64,000 nucleotides of DNA from Niastella koreensis GR20-10 (GCF_000246855.1 NC_016609.1:5778744-5842743); one strand, 5' to 3'; positions 9,168 through 17,960 are shown, counted from the first letter of the stretch. The notes: generated from the letters alone by a model not told the origin. A program made the numbers and translations.

Positions 9168-9180
9168 ATGAAACCCTGCA

Positions 9181-9303
9181 ATGCAAGGCTTTACAAAAAA
9201 GTGGACTGGCAGATTGTCGAACCAATTAAAGGAATTATTTAAGCGTATGAAGATTGAAAAGCAATTGATAGATAAAATTACTGCAATATCAATCGTTTCA
9301 TGA
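9181..9303 (+). pseudogene. C-terminal gene remnant, copy B (40 codons)
   Basis: Open frame from ATG 9181 to TGA 9301-9303. Its second half, NQLKELFKRMKIEKQLIDKI, matches the remnant at 3571-3654. The two DNA copies (3573-3633 and 9219-9279) are roughly 80 percent identical over 61 bases. It could be a tiny real gene, but it looks like the tail of a larger lost one. It lies just inside the left T-arm-like repeat. Confidence 0.4.
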
Positions 9304-9306
9304 GAT

Positions 9307-9957
9307 TTATTTTCTTTCGGTGATGTAAAAGACGGTATCAATAAAGAAGAGTACATCATTTCTGGCTATTACATTTTCATCATGCATATCTTCTAATATC
9401 AACCCAAACTCCGTATTAAAGTAATCCTGGCGCTTGGTGTGTGCAAATCCATTAAAAATTAAATGATCTTTAATGTCGGCTAGGTCAGCTTGCTCCCCTT
9501 CAATGAAACGTTGGAGAACTACAGCTCGAAGTTCTCCTTCTTTGCCCATAGTAAAACCGACAAGTTCATAAGCAGTATTTGGAAACAACAGATTATGTAT
9601 TACCAGGCTGTTAAAGTATTCAAGCCAAGTGGCATAGTACACCGCATCATTATTTTTAATAACATGCAATTGATCTGGGGCCAGATAAATTTTAGACTCT
9701 CCTCCCTCCGTCAGATACTGAGAACCTGCTGGCAAGGATTGCATCCAAAGTCTTTTATCTTCAGCGTAAGCTTTTATGAAGCGAGCCTGTTCTTCTTTGA
9801 CAATTGAGCGACTTTCGAATTCCTTTTTAATAGTTGGATTTGAGCCAAAGCTTTGGCAAAGGAGATTTCTGATTGCTGTGCAATGATCTTTTTGCCCTTC
9901 AAGGACATCTCCTCTAACGATATTTTGAAGTTTTTGACGGATTTCATCTGAGATCAT
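9307..9957 (-). CDS. Polyvalent-protein-type kinase domain protein
   Basis: 216 residues resembling the serine/threonine/tyrosine kinase-like domain found in polyvalent proteins of phages and conjugative elements. Visible features: YLTEGGESKIYL (glycine-loop-like, 81-92), a lysine in HVIKN at 101, WLEYFNSLVIHNLLFP (111-126), then LEDMHDEN (188-195; H192, D193 and N195 resembling a catalytic loop) and FFIDT (D207, DFG-like). The first 75 residues have no recognised domain. It is divergent from the primase-helicase gene across a 145-base shared promoter region. Substrate unknown; a role in an element's conflict with its host is inference from the family. Confidence 0.7.
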   Translation of the reverse strand: MISDEIRQKLQNIVRGDVLEGQKDHCTAIRNLLCQSFGSNPTIKKEFESRSIVKEEQARFIKAYAEDKRLWMQSLPAGSQYLTEGGESKIYLAPDQLHVIKNNDAVYYATWLEYFNSLVIHNLLFPNTAYELVGFTMGKEGELRAVVLQRFIEGEQADLADIKDHLIFNGFAHTKRQDYFNTEFGLILEDMHDENVIARNDVLFFIDTVFYITERK

Positions 9958-10102
9958 TTAGGCAATAATAAGAAAAATCGGCTAAAACAAACAAAACAGC
10001 ATTTAATCTATTAAAAATCAAAAACTTAACAAGCAATAACAACCACTTAAGAGCAAATAGATAGTTTACATTAAATTTAGCCGAAAAGCATTTACGAACT
10101 AA
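9958..10102. promoter_or_regulatory. Shared divergent promoter region of the cassette
   Basis: 145 very AT-rich bases between the two divergent start codons. A near-consensus TAAATTTA lies at about 10073-10080 upstream of the plus-strand gene. No clear matching -33 box and no strong inverted repeat for an operator is seen. Location argues for coordinated expression of the two genes. Confidence 0.3.
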
Positions 10103-13100
10103 ATGATGATTACACCATTGTCGAATGAATCATTGCATGTTTTCAGGTCTCTTTTCAAAGGCAGGCAAGATGTGTTTGCTATACGCTGGGAAAAAGATGG
10201 TCGTAGTGGTTATATGCCTGCTTATGATTTGAATTGGGAGGAATTGGCCATTCATAAAGCAAATGGCGGTACGCTTAAGGACTTCGCCAATAAGTCCTAT
10301 TCACCGTTAACTGAAAAAAGATTATTGAATCACTTGTCAGGCAAAGAGGTGATTGGTCTTTATCCGCTTTTGCCAGATAATTCCTCCTGGTTCATAACGG
10401 CCGATTTTGATGAAACCGAATCTGGAAAAATAAGCTGGCAGGATGAAGTGAAGAAATTTATAGACACCTGTGAAAAATATAAGCTGCCTGTATATCTTGA
10501 ACGCTCCAGAAGCGGAAGAGGAGGCCATGTATGGCTATTTTTTGAAAACACTTATTCTGCTTTTAAAAGCAGGAAGATCATGCTTCACATGCTGGAATCC
10601 ACAGGCATCATTTCTCCATTCGATAAAAATTCAAATTATGACCGGTTATTCCCTAATCAGGATTCACATTCCGGCAAAGGAATAGGCAATCTGATCGCTT
10701 TGCCCTTACAAAAGAAACCACTGGAGAATGATAATTCCTGTTTTATAGATCCGGTTAGTTATATGTCTTATCCAGACCAATGGTCATTTTTACAAACCAT
10801 AAAGAAAGTGAGTATCCGGCAATTGGAAGATGTATACAATTCAATTATAGGCTCCGATAAAACTCTCATACAAACTGTTCCATCAAACCCTGGAATCCTC
10901 CAAATCACGTTAAACAACAATATTAAAATTCCACGCGTCCAATTAAATCCTGGCCTCGTAAACTTTTTAAGAGATAGCCTCAACTTCGTTAATTCTGAAT
11001 ATATCATAAAAAAGAAGCTGGGTAAAAATACATTTGGCACAGAAGCCTATTTCAGAATGCTTGAAGAAAAAGATGGTCATGTATTTATTCCAAGAGGATT
11101 TATTAGAGAATTACTTCTCTATTGCAAAGAAAAGCGCATCCAATACCAACTAAATGACGAACGAAAAAAACTTACGGAAGTAAAGTATTCATTCAAAGGA
11201 TCTTTATATGATTATCAGCAGGCGGCGGTTGATACCGCAACAAAAAAAGAGATGGGAATTATTGTAGCCCCGCCCGGTTCAGGGAAAACCGTTATTGGTT
11301 TATCAATTATTGCTCAAAAAAAGCAACCTGCATTGATAATTGTTCATCGCAAACAGCTTTTTGACCAGTGGATTGAACGGATTCAGTCATTTTTGGGAAT
11401 TGCAGAACCCTTCATTGGCAAAATTGTACAAGGGCAACAAAAAACAGGCGCACATATAACCGTTGCCATGATTCAAAGTGTTGCAGGTATAAATGCATCC
11501 GATGATATTTTTAAATCCTTTGGCACCATAATTATCGACGAATGCCATCATGTGCCTGCGAAAACATTCAGACAAGTAATTTCAAATTTCCACTGCTATT
11601 ATTTGTATGGATTAACAGCTACGCCCATAAGAAAGAATAATGATGAAAAATTAATATTCATTCATATTGGGGAGGTAATTCATGAAATGAAATTACCCAC
11701 CCAAAACAATACTCCTGTCAAAAAAGTTTCGATAATAATTCGGGAAACGGAATTACTGGTTCCATTTGATTACAAGCCTGACAAGGCAGAGACATTGCTC
11801 CAGATACTTATTCACGATTCATCAAGGAACCGCCTTATTATAGACGATATCATAAGCGAAGTAAAGACCGGGAAAAATGCCTTGGTATTAACTGAACGTA
11901 AGGCACATATCCAAACACTCTACCAATACCTCAAAACTAAATTTGAGGTCATTACTATTTCAGGTGAAGATCCCGAATCGGCAAAGAAAACCAAGTTCAG
12001 CCAAATCAACTCCGGAAATTTTCAGGTACTAATTTCTACGGGTCAATTTTTGGGTGAAGGTGCAGATATACCAAGCTTGGATTGTTTAGTGCTGGCATAT
12101 CCATTTTCATTTGAGGGAAAAATGATTCAATATCTTGGCCGGGTACAACGCTCAGAAGCCATTCCGGTTATTTATGATTACAGGGACATACATGTCGATT
12201 ATTTAGAAAAACTGTTCAAGCAAAGAAGCCGGTATTATCAAAAGCTATTACAAACAGGGGAAATACATCGATTGGATGAATTGATATTGATTTTCAATGA
12301 GGATAAAGTTTTCATAAATACGGATGCTACTATATTACAAATAGACCAACTTGATCTCCCTATACAAGTAGAAAAGTTCAAAACAGAGGTCGCATGGAAA
12401 ATAAGAGTGCTGAAATATGACGAGGAAAATAGTGAAATCAGGGCTGAAATAATAGACTATGCAGCTAATCCGCAAATCAACACCGGCAATCAAATTTCCC
12501 TGCAATTTCAGCCTATCGATAAAATAAGATTTCGTTCTCTTGATACAGCCAGGCTATTACATGCTGTTGAACTAAAGAGATTTACTTCACCCCAAAAAGT
12601 ATTTGAACAACCCAACGACAATGATTCACAGCAATCTTTTAAAACAATAACGAAACCGGCTGAATGGGTAGTTAAGAAAATCATGAAAGTACCTTTTCCA
12701 ATGATTCAATTCTCAAATGCATGCGTAGCCTTTAGCATATTTATTGAAGAACTAAACCATGATATCAAATTTGAAATTGAAAATCCGGATATACGACCCG
12801 AGTTTGAAGCGGTCAAAGACTACTTTATAAAAATTCTGAAGAAAAAACTGATCACCACTGAAATTGAAATTCGTTACAACGAAAATCAGATATTATCTGC
12901 AACTGCCTCTTCGGAAGACATCAATAAAATAAATAGCAGCATTATTGATAGTGTTCGTTTTGAATTTGTAAAAAAGAGAATTCTGCCATTTAAAACAAAT
13001 AATGATGAAAGCTCAATGCTACATACAAGCGACACATTGCTAACCCAACCCTTATTAAAAAAGATGTTTAAATCCGACAAGGATTTAATTGATGATATCT

Positions 13101-13480
13101 TAAGTGTAAAAGACTCAAAACATTACCAGCATCTTAAATTCCTCGCCGCACAACACCTTTCATCGGTGTTAAAAATAAGATTTGTATTACAGCCGTTTTC
13201 ATTCCTGTTTCTATTACAGGGCGAAATGAAATATCACATTGTATGGGAGACACTAAATAGTGAAGAAGCTACTTATGTATGGCATTTTGAAAAAACAATG
13301 GATGCCTTGCGAAACGGGCTGAGTGAAATCGAAGATGTGCTAAATGAAATTAAGAATACAGGCAAACAGGATTATCTTAATAGGGATCACACAAACTTTA
13401 GTAGGATAATGCATGATTATTCCGCTGCCCAGAAAGGTTTTGTCGTTTGGAAAGGCTTTTTAGAGCAACGATTAATATAG
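10103..13480 (+). CDS. Archaeo-eukaryotic primase (TOTE-type) / SF2 helicase fusion
   Basis: 1125 residues. Residues 10-245 match the primase domain described from TOTE conflict systems: YPLLPDNSSWFITADFDE with metal-binding D101 and D103, ERSRSGRGGHVW with H142, DRLFPNQ (180-186) and GNLIALPLQ (195-203). Residues 360-700 are a superfamily 2 helicase: Walker A APPGSGKT (K395), DECH (479-482), TATP (505-508) and motif VI QYLGRVQR (676-683). Residues 700-1125 have no domain I can name. All catalytic residues are present, so it should be active in DNA or RNA synthesis and NTP-driven unwinding. AT-rich codon use sets it apart from genes at its right. Likely function: part of a mobile or anti-element conflict system; the exact target is unknown. 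Confidence 0.85.
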   Translation: MMITPLSNESLHVFRSLFKGRQDVFAIRWEKDGRSGYMPAYDLNWEELAIHKANGGTLKDFANKSYSPLTEKRLLNHLSGKEVIGLYPLLPDNSSWFITADFDETESGKISWQDEVKKFIDTCEKYKLPVYLERSRSGRGGHVWLFFENTYSAFKSRKIMLHMLESTGIISPFDKNSNYDRLFPNQDSHSGKGIGNLIALPLQKKPLENDNSCFIDPVSYMSYPDQWSFLQTIKKVSIRQLEDVYNSIIGSDKTLIQTVPSNPGILQITLNNNIKIPRVQLNPGLVNFLRDSLNFVNSEYIIKKKLGKNTFGTEAYFRMLEEKDGHVFIPRGFIRELLLYCKEKRIQYQLNDERKKLTEVKYSFKGSLYDYQQAAVDTATKKEMGIIVAPPGSGKTVIGLSIIAQKKQPALIIVHRKQLFDQWIERIQSFLGIAEPFIGKIVQGQQKTGAHITVAMIQSVAGINASDDIFKSFGTIIIDECHHVPAKTFRQVISNFHCYYLYGLTATPIRKNNDEKLIFIHIGEVIHEMKLPTQNNTPVKKVSIIIRETELLVPFDYKPDKAETLLQILIHDSSRNRLIIDDIISEVKTGKNALVLTERKAHIQTLYQYLKTKFEVITISGEDPESAKKTKFSQINSGNFQVLISTGQFLGEGADIPSLDCLVLAYPFSFEGKMIQYLGRVQRSEAIPVIYDYRDIHVDYLEKLFKQRSRYYQKLLQTGEIHRLDELILIFNEDKVFINTDATILQIDQLDLPIQVEKFKTEVAWKIRVLKYDEENSEIRAEIIDYAANPQINTGNQISLQFQPIDKIRFRSLDTARLLHAVELKRFTSPQKVFEQPNDNDSQQSFKTITKPAEWVVKKIMKVPFPMIQFSNACVAFSIFIEELNHDIKFEIENPDIRPEFEAVKDYFIKILKKKLITTEIEIRYNENQILSATASSEDINKINSSIIDSVRFEFVKKRILPFKTNNDESSMLHTSDTLLTQPLLKKMFKSDKDLIDDILSVKDSKHYQHLKFLAAQHLSSVLKIRFVLQPFSFLFLLQGEMKYHIVWETLNSEEATYVWHFEKTMDALRNGLSEIEDVLNEIKNTGKQDYLNRDHTNFSRIMHDYSAAQKGFVVWKGFLEQRLI

Positions 13481-13500
13481 CAATGCATTAAATATTAACC

Positions 13501-13526
13501 AATACTACCGGATTCGAACCAGTAAA
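13501..13526. repeat. T-arm-like direct repeat, right copy
   Basis: Partner of 9142-9167 (23 of 26 identical). On the minus strand it reads CTGGTTCGAATCCGG, which folds as a five-pair T-arm, but no acceptor, D- or anticodon arm is present. It is 93 bases from the intact tRNA-Val gene, whose T-arm is similar but not identical. Confidence 0.45.
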
Positions 13527-13585
13527 CAGTTCATTCTAAATCCATAAAGAATTTTCAAAAGAACAATTTGATTTCATTAACACAC

Positions 13586-13609
13586 AAACCCGCTACAGGA
13601 GCGGGTTTT
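13586..13609. terminator. Hairpin terminator between helicase gene and tRNA-Val
   Basis: Stem AAACCCGCT / AGCGGGTTT (13586-13594 and 13600-13608) with a 5-base loop and TTTT on the plus strand. It can end the plus-strand primase-helicase transcript and, more weakly, the minus-strand tRNA transcript. Confidence 0.65.
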
Positions 13610-13618
13610 ACAATTTCG

Positions 13619-13693
13619 TGGACTGCACTGGACTCGAACCAGTGACCCCTACTCTGTCAAAGTAGTGCTCTAAACCAACTGAGCTAGCAGTCC
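13619..13693 (-). tRNA. tRNA-Val (anticodon GAC)
   Basis: 75 bases that fold into a complete cloverleaf: acceptor GGACTGC/GCAGTCC, D-stem GCTC/GAGC, anticodon stem CTACT/AGTAG with loop TTGACAG, T-arm ACTGG-TTCGAGT-CCAGT, discriminator A. Anticodon GAC reads GUC/GUU valine codons. CCA is not encoded. It is isolated and lies next to the AT-rich cassette, a common position for integration targets. Confidence 0.93.
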
Positions 13694-13775
13694 GGAAAGG
13701 CCGAAGGTAAAACAGTAGACCGCCTTCCCCAAATTTATTACCTTTAGGAAAGCACTTCATCATTCAAGCCATTTT

Positions 13776-14633
13776 ATGAACCAGGAAATAATCAACCTAT
13801 TCGACGAGTATACCCATGTTCCACTAGGTCGCGATGAATTCATTCGCCGGCTTACCAAACTTACCGGCAGCCTGGCTGCAGCGCTGGCTGTATTGCCCAT
13901 GCTGGAAGTAAACTATGCCCATGCACAAACTGTGCCGCCGCAGGATGACCGCATTACCACCGAACGGATCGCCTACCCCGGCGATGATTGCACGATGAAG
14001 GGGTATGTGGCCAAACCTAAGGAAAAAGGGAAGTATGGCGCGGTGGTGGTTATTCACGAAAACCGCGGACTGAACCCGCATATTGAAGACATTACCCGCC
14101 GCGTGGCCCTGGCCGGTTACCTGGCCCTGGCTCCTGATGCGTTGTCGCCTGTTGGCGGTACGCCCACCAATGAGGATGAAGCGCGTGACAAGATCGGTAA
14201 ACTGGATGCACAAAAGAACCTCAACAACTATATAAAGGCTTTCGACTATCTGAAAACAAGGGAAGATTGCAATGGTAAAACCGGCTGTGTAGGTTTTTGC
14301 TGGGGTGGCGGTATGGCCAACCAGTTGGCCGTTCATGTGCCCGACCTGAAAGCCGCTGTTGCTTATTACGGCCGTCAGCCCGATGCAGCAGATGTACCAA
14401 AAATAAAAGCGGCTGTGCAATTACATTATGGCTCACTGGATGAGCGTATCGATGCCGGCATTCCTGCTTATGAAGAAGCCCTGAAAAAAGCAGGCACCAA
14501 ATACGAGTTGTACATGTACGAAGGCGCCAATCATGCCTTTAATAACGACACAGCCCCTACCCGTTATAATGCAGCTGCGGCCAAATTAGCGTGGGAGCGA
14601 ACACTGAAGCTCTTTGGGGAAACACTCAAATAG
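13776..14633 (+). CDS. Dienelactone hydrolase family protein
   Basis: 285 residues of the alpha/beta-hydrolase fold. The catalytic triad is visible: nucleophile C175 in GFCWGG, D222 in GSLDERI and H253 in EGANHAF; HENRG (94-98) forms the oxyanion strand. Residues 20-50 (FIRRLTKLTGSLAAALAVLP ... AHAQ) look like a Tat-type leader, so the enzyme may be exported, as in the family branch often found with such leaders. Substrate unknown; dienelactones are only the founding substrate. A near-consensus TACCTTTA box lies at 13739-13746. Confidence 0.85.
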   Translation: MNQEIINLFDEYTHVPLGRDEFIRRLTKLTGSLAAALAVLPMLEVNYAHAQTVPPQDDRITTERIAYPGDDCTMKGYVAKPKEKGKYGAVVVIHENRGLNPHIEDITRRVALAGYLALAPDALSPVGGTPTNEDEARDKIGKLDAQKNLNNYIKAFDYLKTREDCNGKTGCVGFCWGGGMANQLAVHVPDLKAAVAYYGRQPDAADVPKIKAAVQLHYGSLDERIDAGIPAYEEALKKAGTKYELYMYEGANHAFNNDTAPTRYNAAAAKLAWERTLKLFGETLK

Positions 14634-14765
14634 TTAACAGGTTAACTTTCTTACCTCCTGCTTCTTACTTTATGCGTCCTTTATCAACGCTATCAACTTT
14701 GTCAACTCTATCAACCCGCATTTCCCTTTATCATTCCTCATTCTTCATTTCTAATTTTTCATTTC

Positions 14766-15986
14766 TTAAGACTTCCTTCTTTCAAGCTCCTTCTTAATCA
14801 ACCCCAACTCCCTTCCCGTCTGCCCCGATACCGACGAATTCTCCTGCGCACGGCGCATCAGGTAAGGGGTCACATCTTTAATGGGTCCAAAAGGCAAATA
14901 CTTGCTTACGCGGAAGGAATTTTTCGCGAGGTTGAAAGTGATATTATCGCTCATGCCATACAGTTGCGAAAAGTGAACGTGTGGATGATTATGCGGAATT
15001 CCTTTTTTATCGAGCAGCTCGGTTGTATACAAATTGCTGAACTCGTTGTGCGAAGCAACTATCAATGCAATGTGTTCCAGGTAATCAACACAAAACTCCA
15101 GGGCTGCATTATAGTCGCGGTCGGTTGCTTTTTTATTGGGTTGAATGGGCGACGAATAGTTCATGGCGGTAGCCCGCTTGCGTTCTTTTTCCATATAGGC
15201 GCCACGTACCAGTTTAGCGCCCAGGATAAACCCTTTTTGTTGTGCTGATGCAAAACTGTCTTTCAGAAATTGCAGGCGGTCGTGCCGGTACAATTGAATG
15301 GTATTGTAGATCACCGTTCTCTTCCGGTTAAATTTCTCCATCATTTGCATGGTTAGGGCATCCACGGGGTCCTGGATCCAGCTTTCCTCGGCATCTATCA
15401 AAACGCCTATTCCTTTGGCGGCAGCGGCTTCACAAATGCGAATGATGCGTTGTTCAACGCGTTGCCACTCGCCTTTTTCAGCAGCAGTCAATTCTTCGGT
15501 ATGCACTTTTCCTTCAAACCCGCTTTTAGTGGTGGCGGCTGCATCCAGTTTCTCCAACAGGGCAAACCGTGCCAGGCCGGTTACCTTCACACTCATTAAG
15601 GGAATATTGGGTTGTGTAGCGGCATATTCGATCACCTTGATGAACTCATCGGTGCCATGATCAAAATTTTCCTCTCCTTCCATTCCTTCTACCCCATAAT
15701 CCAGGATCACCTGCACATTGAATTGTTTTAGTTTGGCGGCCACATGGGCGGTTTCCTCCAGTGTTTCGCCCCCTACAAATTGCTCAAATATGGTGTTGCG
15801 GATCAGATTTTTGATGGGAAGTCCGGCTTTAATGGCCCAGGGAGTCAGTCTGGTGCCCATTTTTACCAGGGCCTGGTAGCCCATGCTCGAAAACAGGAAA
15901 TGGGCTTTTTTTAACTCCTTGTCTGATTTGTATGCGAATGCGTTTTCAGTATTATCAAAAGATACAGCTACGGCGGTTTTTGACAT
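14766..15986 (-). CDS. Proline dehydrogenase, monofunctional
   Basis: 406 residues from the ATG at 15986. It oxidises L-proline to pyrroline-5-carboxylate with FAD, feeding electrons to the quinone pool. Family motifs are clear: GIGVLIDAEESWIQ, NTIQLYRHDRL, GAKLVRGAYMEKER and the C-terminal YLMRRAQENSSV. The open frame continues 59 codons further upstream, but that part is made of intergenic repeat-like sequence and lacks similarity to the family, so the internal start was chosen. No pyrroline-5-carboxylate dehydrogenase gene is adjacent. It diverges from the dipeptide epimerase gene. Confidence 0.9.
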   Translation of the reverse strand: MSKTAVAVSFDNTENAFAYKSDKELKKAHFLFSSMGYQALVKMGTRLTPWAIKAGLPIKNLIRNTIFEQFVGGETLEETAHVAAKLKQFNVQVILDYGVEGMEGEENFDHGTDEFIKVIEYAATQPNIPLMSVKVTGLARFALLEKLDAAATTKSGFEGKVHTEELTAAEKGEWQRVEQRIIRICEAAAAKGIGVLIDAEESWIQDPVDALTMQMMEKFNRKRTVIYNTIQLYRHDRLQFLKDSFASAQQKGFILGAKLVRGAYMEKERKRATAMNYSSPIQPNKKATDRDYNAALEFCVDYLEHIALIVASHNEFSNLYTTELLDKKGIPHNHPHVHFSQLYGMSDNITFNLAKNSFRVSKYLPFGPIKDVTPYLMRRAQENSSVSGQTGRELGLIKKELERRKS

Positions 15987-16240
15987 AGAACTAACGAATG
16001 TTAGGCGCGAAGATAATTCTTTAGCGATTATTTTCTTAGTATCGGAATCATAAATCCCCACATTTAACACCCCCCCGATCTGGCGAAGAACGCGGATTGC
16101 GAATTGCCGATTGCCGGTTCTACCTGCACAGTCGCGAGACAAACCACCAGTCGGAGTACCCAATTTGCCGTTTGCCGTCTGCCGTTTGCCGGCTTCTGCC
16201 GCTTTTCCTGTGGCTACAACCTTGTAAATTGCATCTCATT

Positions 16241-17341
16241 ATGAAGATCCTCCACACCGATATCTACAAGTTCAGCATCCCCATGCACCCCTTTACCATT
16301 GCCACCGGCACCATGCACTATGCCCAGAATATTTTCATCAGGGTGCATACCGATGCCGGCCTATATGGCGTGGGTGAATGCTCGGCATTCCCCATGATCG
16401 TGGGGGAAACCCAGGCTACCTGTTTTGAAATGGCGAAAGATTTTGCCGCCCTCTGGAAAAACAAGGATGCTTCGGCTATTGAAGAACGGTTACAGGACTT
16501 ACATAGCTTCACTGCCTTCAACGCCACCATTAAAAGCGCCTTCGATATGGCGCTGTACGATCTGGCTGCCAAAGCAGCAGGCCAACCCTTATACAAATTC
16601 CTGGGCACCACCGCCAAAAAGGAACTGGAAACCGATCTCACCATAGGTATCGATCCCCCCGAACAAATGGCAGCCAAAGCCATTGACTTTGTAAAACGGG
16701 GCGTACGCATTATTAAAATAAAACTGGGGAAGAACGCCAAAGAAGATGTGGAACGGGTACGGAAGATCCGCGAAGCGGTAGGTCCCGCCATTGGCCTGCG
16801 CATAGATGCCAACCAGGGCTGGAGTTATGAGGATGCCCTTTTTGCATTGACCCATATGGGCTCTTTTAACGTTCAGTTTTGCGAGCAGCCCATGCGGTAT
16901 TGGGACGATGATAAATTACCGGCGCTGGTTAAACAATCTCCTATAAAGCTCATGGCCGATGAAAGCGTATTTGACCACCACGATGCCAAACGTATAATTG
17001 CAGCCGGGGCCTGCGACTATGTAAACATTAAATTCTCGAAATCGGGCGGCATTTGGGAAGCGCAAAAAATACATGCCGTATGCAGGGAGCATAACATTCC
17101 CAATATGATGGGCGGCATGCTGGAAAGCCGGGTAGCGCTGTCGGCCTTTGCGCATTTTGCGCTGGCCCACGATAATGTTGTTTTTTACGACATGGATACC
17201 TGCATGCTGGGGCATAAAACCGATCCTGTTACCGGTGGCGTGCAATACAAAGGCTTTTTGCTGGAAGTGCCCGAAACACCCGGCATTGGTGCAGATGCCG
17301 ACGAAGCATTTTTACAAACCCTTGAAAAAGTGACAGTTTAG
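16241..17341 (+). CDS. Dipeptide epimerase (enolase superfamily)
   Basis: 366 residues. Enolase-superfamily barrel of the muconate-lactonising/AE-epimerase subgroup: catalytic KIK (K159, K161), metal ligands D189 (RIDANQGW), E215 (CEQPM) and D240 (MADES), and catalytic K264 (VNIKFSKSGG). The C-terminal DMDTCML suits dipeptide epimerases, which interconvert L-Ala-D/L-Glu or related dipeptides in murein peptide recycling; specificity cannot be fixed here. The open frame extends upstream to 16097 through TTTGCCGT-type repeat DNA, so the ATG at 16241 was taken. Confidence 0.85.
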   Translation: MKILHTDIYKFSIPMHPFTIATGTMHYAQNIFIRVHTDAGLYGVGECSAFPMIVGETQATCFEMAKDFAALWKNKDASAIEERLQDLHSFTAFNATIKSAFDMALYDLAAKAAGQPLYKFLGTTAKKELETDLTIGIDPPEQMAAKAIDFVKRGVRIIKIKLGKNAKEDVERVRKIREAVGPAIGLRIDANQGWSYEDALFALTHMGSFNVQFCEQPMRYWDDDKLPALVKQSPIKLMADESVFDHHDAKRIIAAGACDYVNIKFSKSGGIWEAQKIHAVCREHNIPNMMGGMLESRVALSAFAHFALAHDNVVFYDMDTCMLGHKTDPVTGGVQYKGFLLEVPETPGIGADADEAFLQTLEKVTV

Positions 17342-17388
17342 AAATTCCGGTTTTTACGAATACACTCGTTTCCTGAACTTCTACCTAC

Positions 17389-17396
17389 TATCTTTG
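17389..17396 (+). promoter_or_regulatory. -7 box TATCTTTG of the acyl-CoA thioesterase gene
   Basis: Exact match to the Bacteroidota TAnnTTTG element, 13 bases before the ATG; transcription would start about 10 bases upstream of the start codon. No good -33 TTTG at the usual distance. Confidence 0.55.
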
Positions 17397-17409
17397 CGCA
17401 AAAAACTAC

Positions 17410-17928
17410 ATGGACCAGTTTTCTAAAACGGCCAAAGAATCCGTAGTCACGATGACTGAGTTGGTATTGCCCAACGATACCAATATGTTTGGCAATTTAA
17501 TGGGGGGACGTTTAATGTACTGGATGGATATTGCAGCTGCCCTGGCAGCTATGAAGCATTGCGGCACACCGGTGGTAACAGCTTCCGTTGATAATATCAG
17601 CTTCGAGAATCCCATAAAACTGGGCAACGCGGTACATATTCAGGCCAGGGTTTCCCGGGCTTTTAATACGTCTATGGAGATCTTTATGAGTGTTTGGGGC
17701 GAAGATGCCCTGCACCAGTATAAATACAAAAGCAACGAGGCCTATTTTACTTTTGTGGCGCTGGACCCTAATGGCAAGCCTCGTAAAGTACCTAACCTGC
17801 TCCCCGAATCGGAAGAAGAAAAGGAATTATTTGAGGGCGCTTTGCGCAGAAGACAGGTACGCCTTATACTTGGTGGCAAAATGAAACCTGATGACGCTAC
17901 TGAACTAAAGGCCCTCTTTAAATTATAA
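17410..17928 (+). CDS. Acyl-CoA thioesterase, hotdog fold (YciA/BFIT type)
   Basis: 172 residues. Motifs of the acyl-CoA thioesterase group: LPNDTNMFGNLMGGRLMYWMD (helix with the conserved N and D) followed by AAMKHCGTPVVTASVDNISFENPI. These cytosolic enzymes hydrolyse acyl-CoA thioesters to free fatty acid and CoA; chain length unknown. The C-terminal 45 residues are basic and helical. Single gene with its own promoter box and a strong terminator. Confidence 0.88.
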   Translation: MDQFSKTAKESVVTMTELVLPNDTNMFGNLMGGRLMYWMDIAAALAAMKHCGTPVVTASVDNISFENPIKLGNAVHIQARVSRAFNTSMEIFMSVWGEDALHQYKYKSNEAYFTFVALDPNGKPRKVPNLLPESEEEKELFEGALRRRQVRLILGGKMKPDDATELKALFKL

Positions 17929-17931
17929 AAT

Positions 17932-17960
17932 AAAATCCCGCCAATGGCGGGATTTTATTT
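17932..17960. terminator. Strong bidirectional intrinsic terminator
   Basis: Perfect 11-base stem AAAATCCCGCC / GGCGGGATTTT (17932-17942, 17946-17956), 3-base loop and flanking T/A tracts. Sits between the convergent thioesterase and acyltransferase genes. Confidence 0.9.

Larger units (their letters stand above)
8855..9306. other. Intergenic junction region with remnants
   Basis: 452 AT-rich bases between the small membrane protein and the kinase cassette. It contains the T-arm-like repeat at 9142-9167 and the 40-codon frame at 9181-9303 (both listed). No intact gene is seen; the pattern suits the scarred edge of an integrated element. Confidence 0.45.

Noticed and set aside
9105-9359. 84-codon minus-strand frame overlapping the left end of the kinase gene
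   Set aside because: It runs through the T-arm-like repeat and the antisense of the conserved remnant frame, and overlaps the kinase 3' end; composition is not gene-like.
13501-13526. A second tRNA gene
   Set aside because: Only a T-arm can be folded; acceptor, D and anticodon arms are missing, so it was listed as a repeat.
13824-14420. 198-codon frame antisense to the dienelactone hydrolase
   Set aside because: Lies wholly within a gene with an intact catalytic triad; no independent start signal or known domain.
15987-16163. N-terminal extension of proline dehydrogenase
   Set aside because: Made of spacer DNA with TTTGCCGT-type words and a C-run; absent from the protein family.
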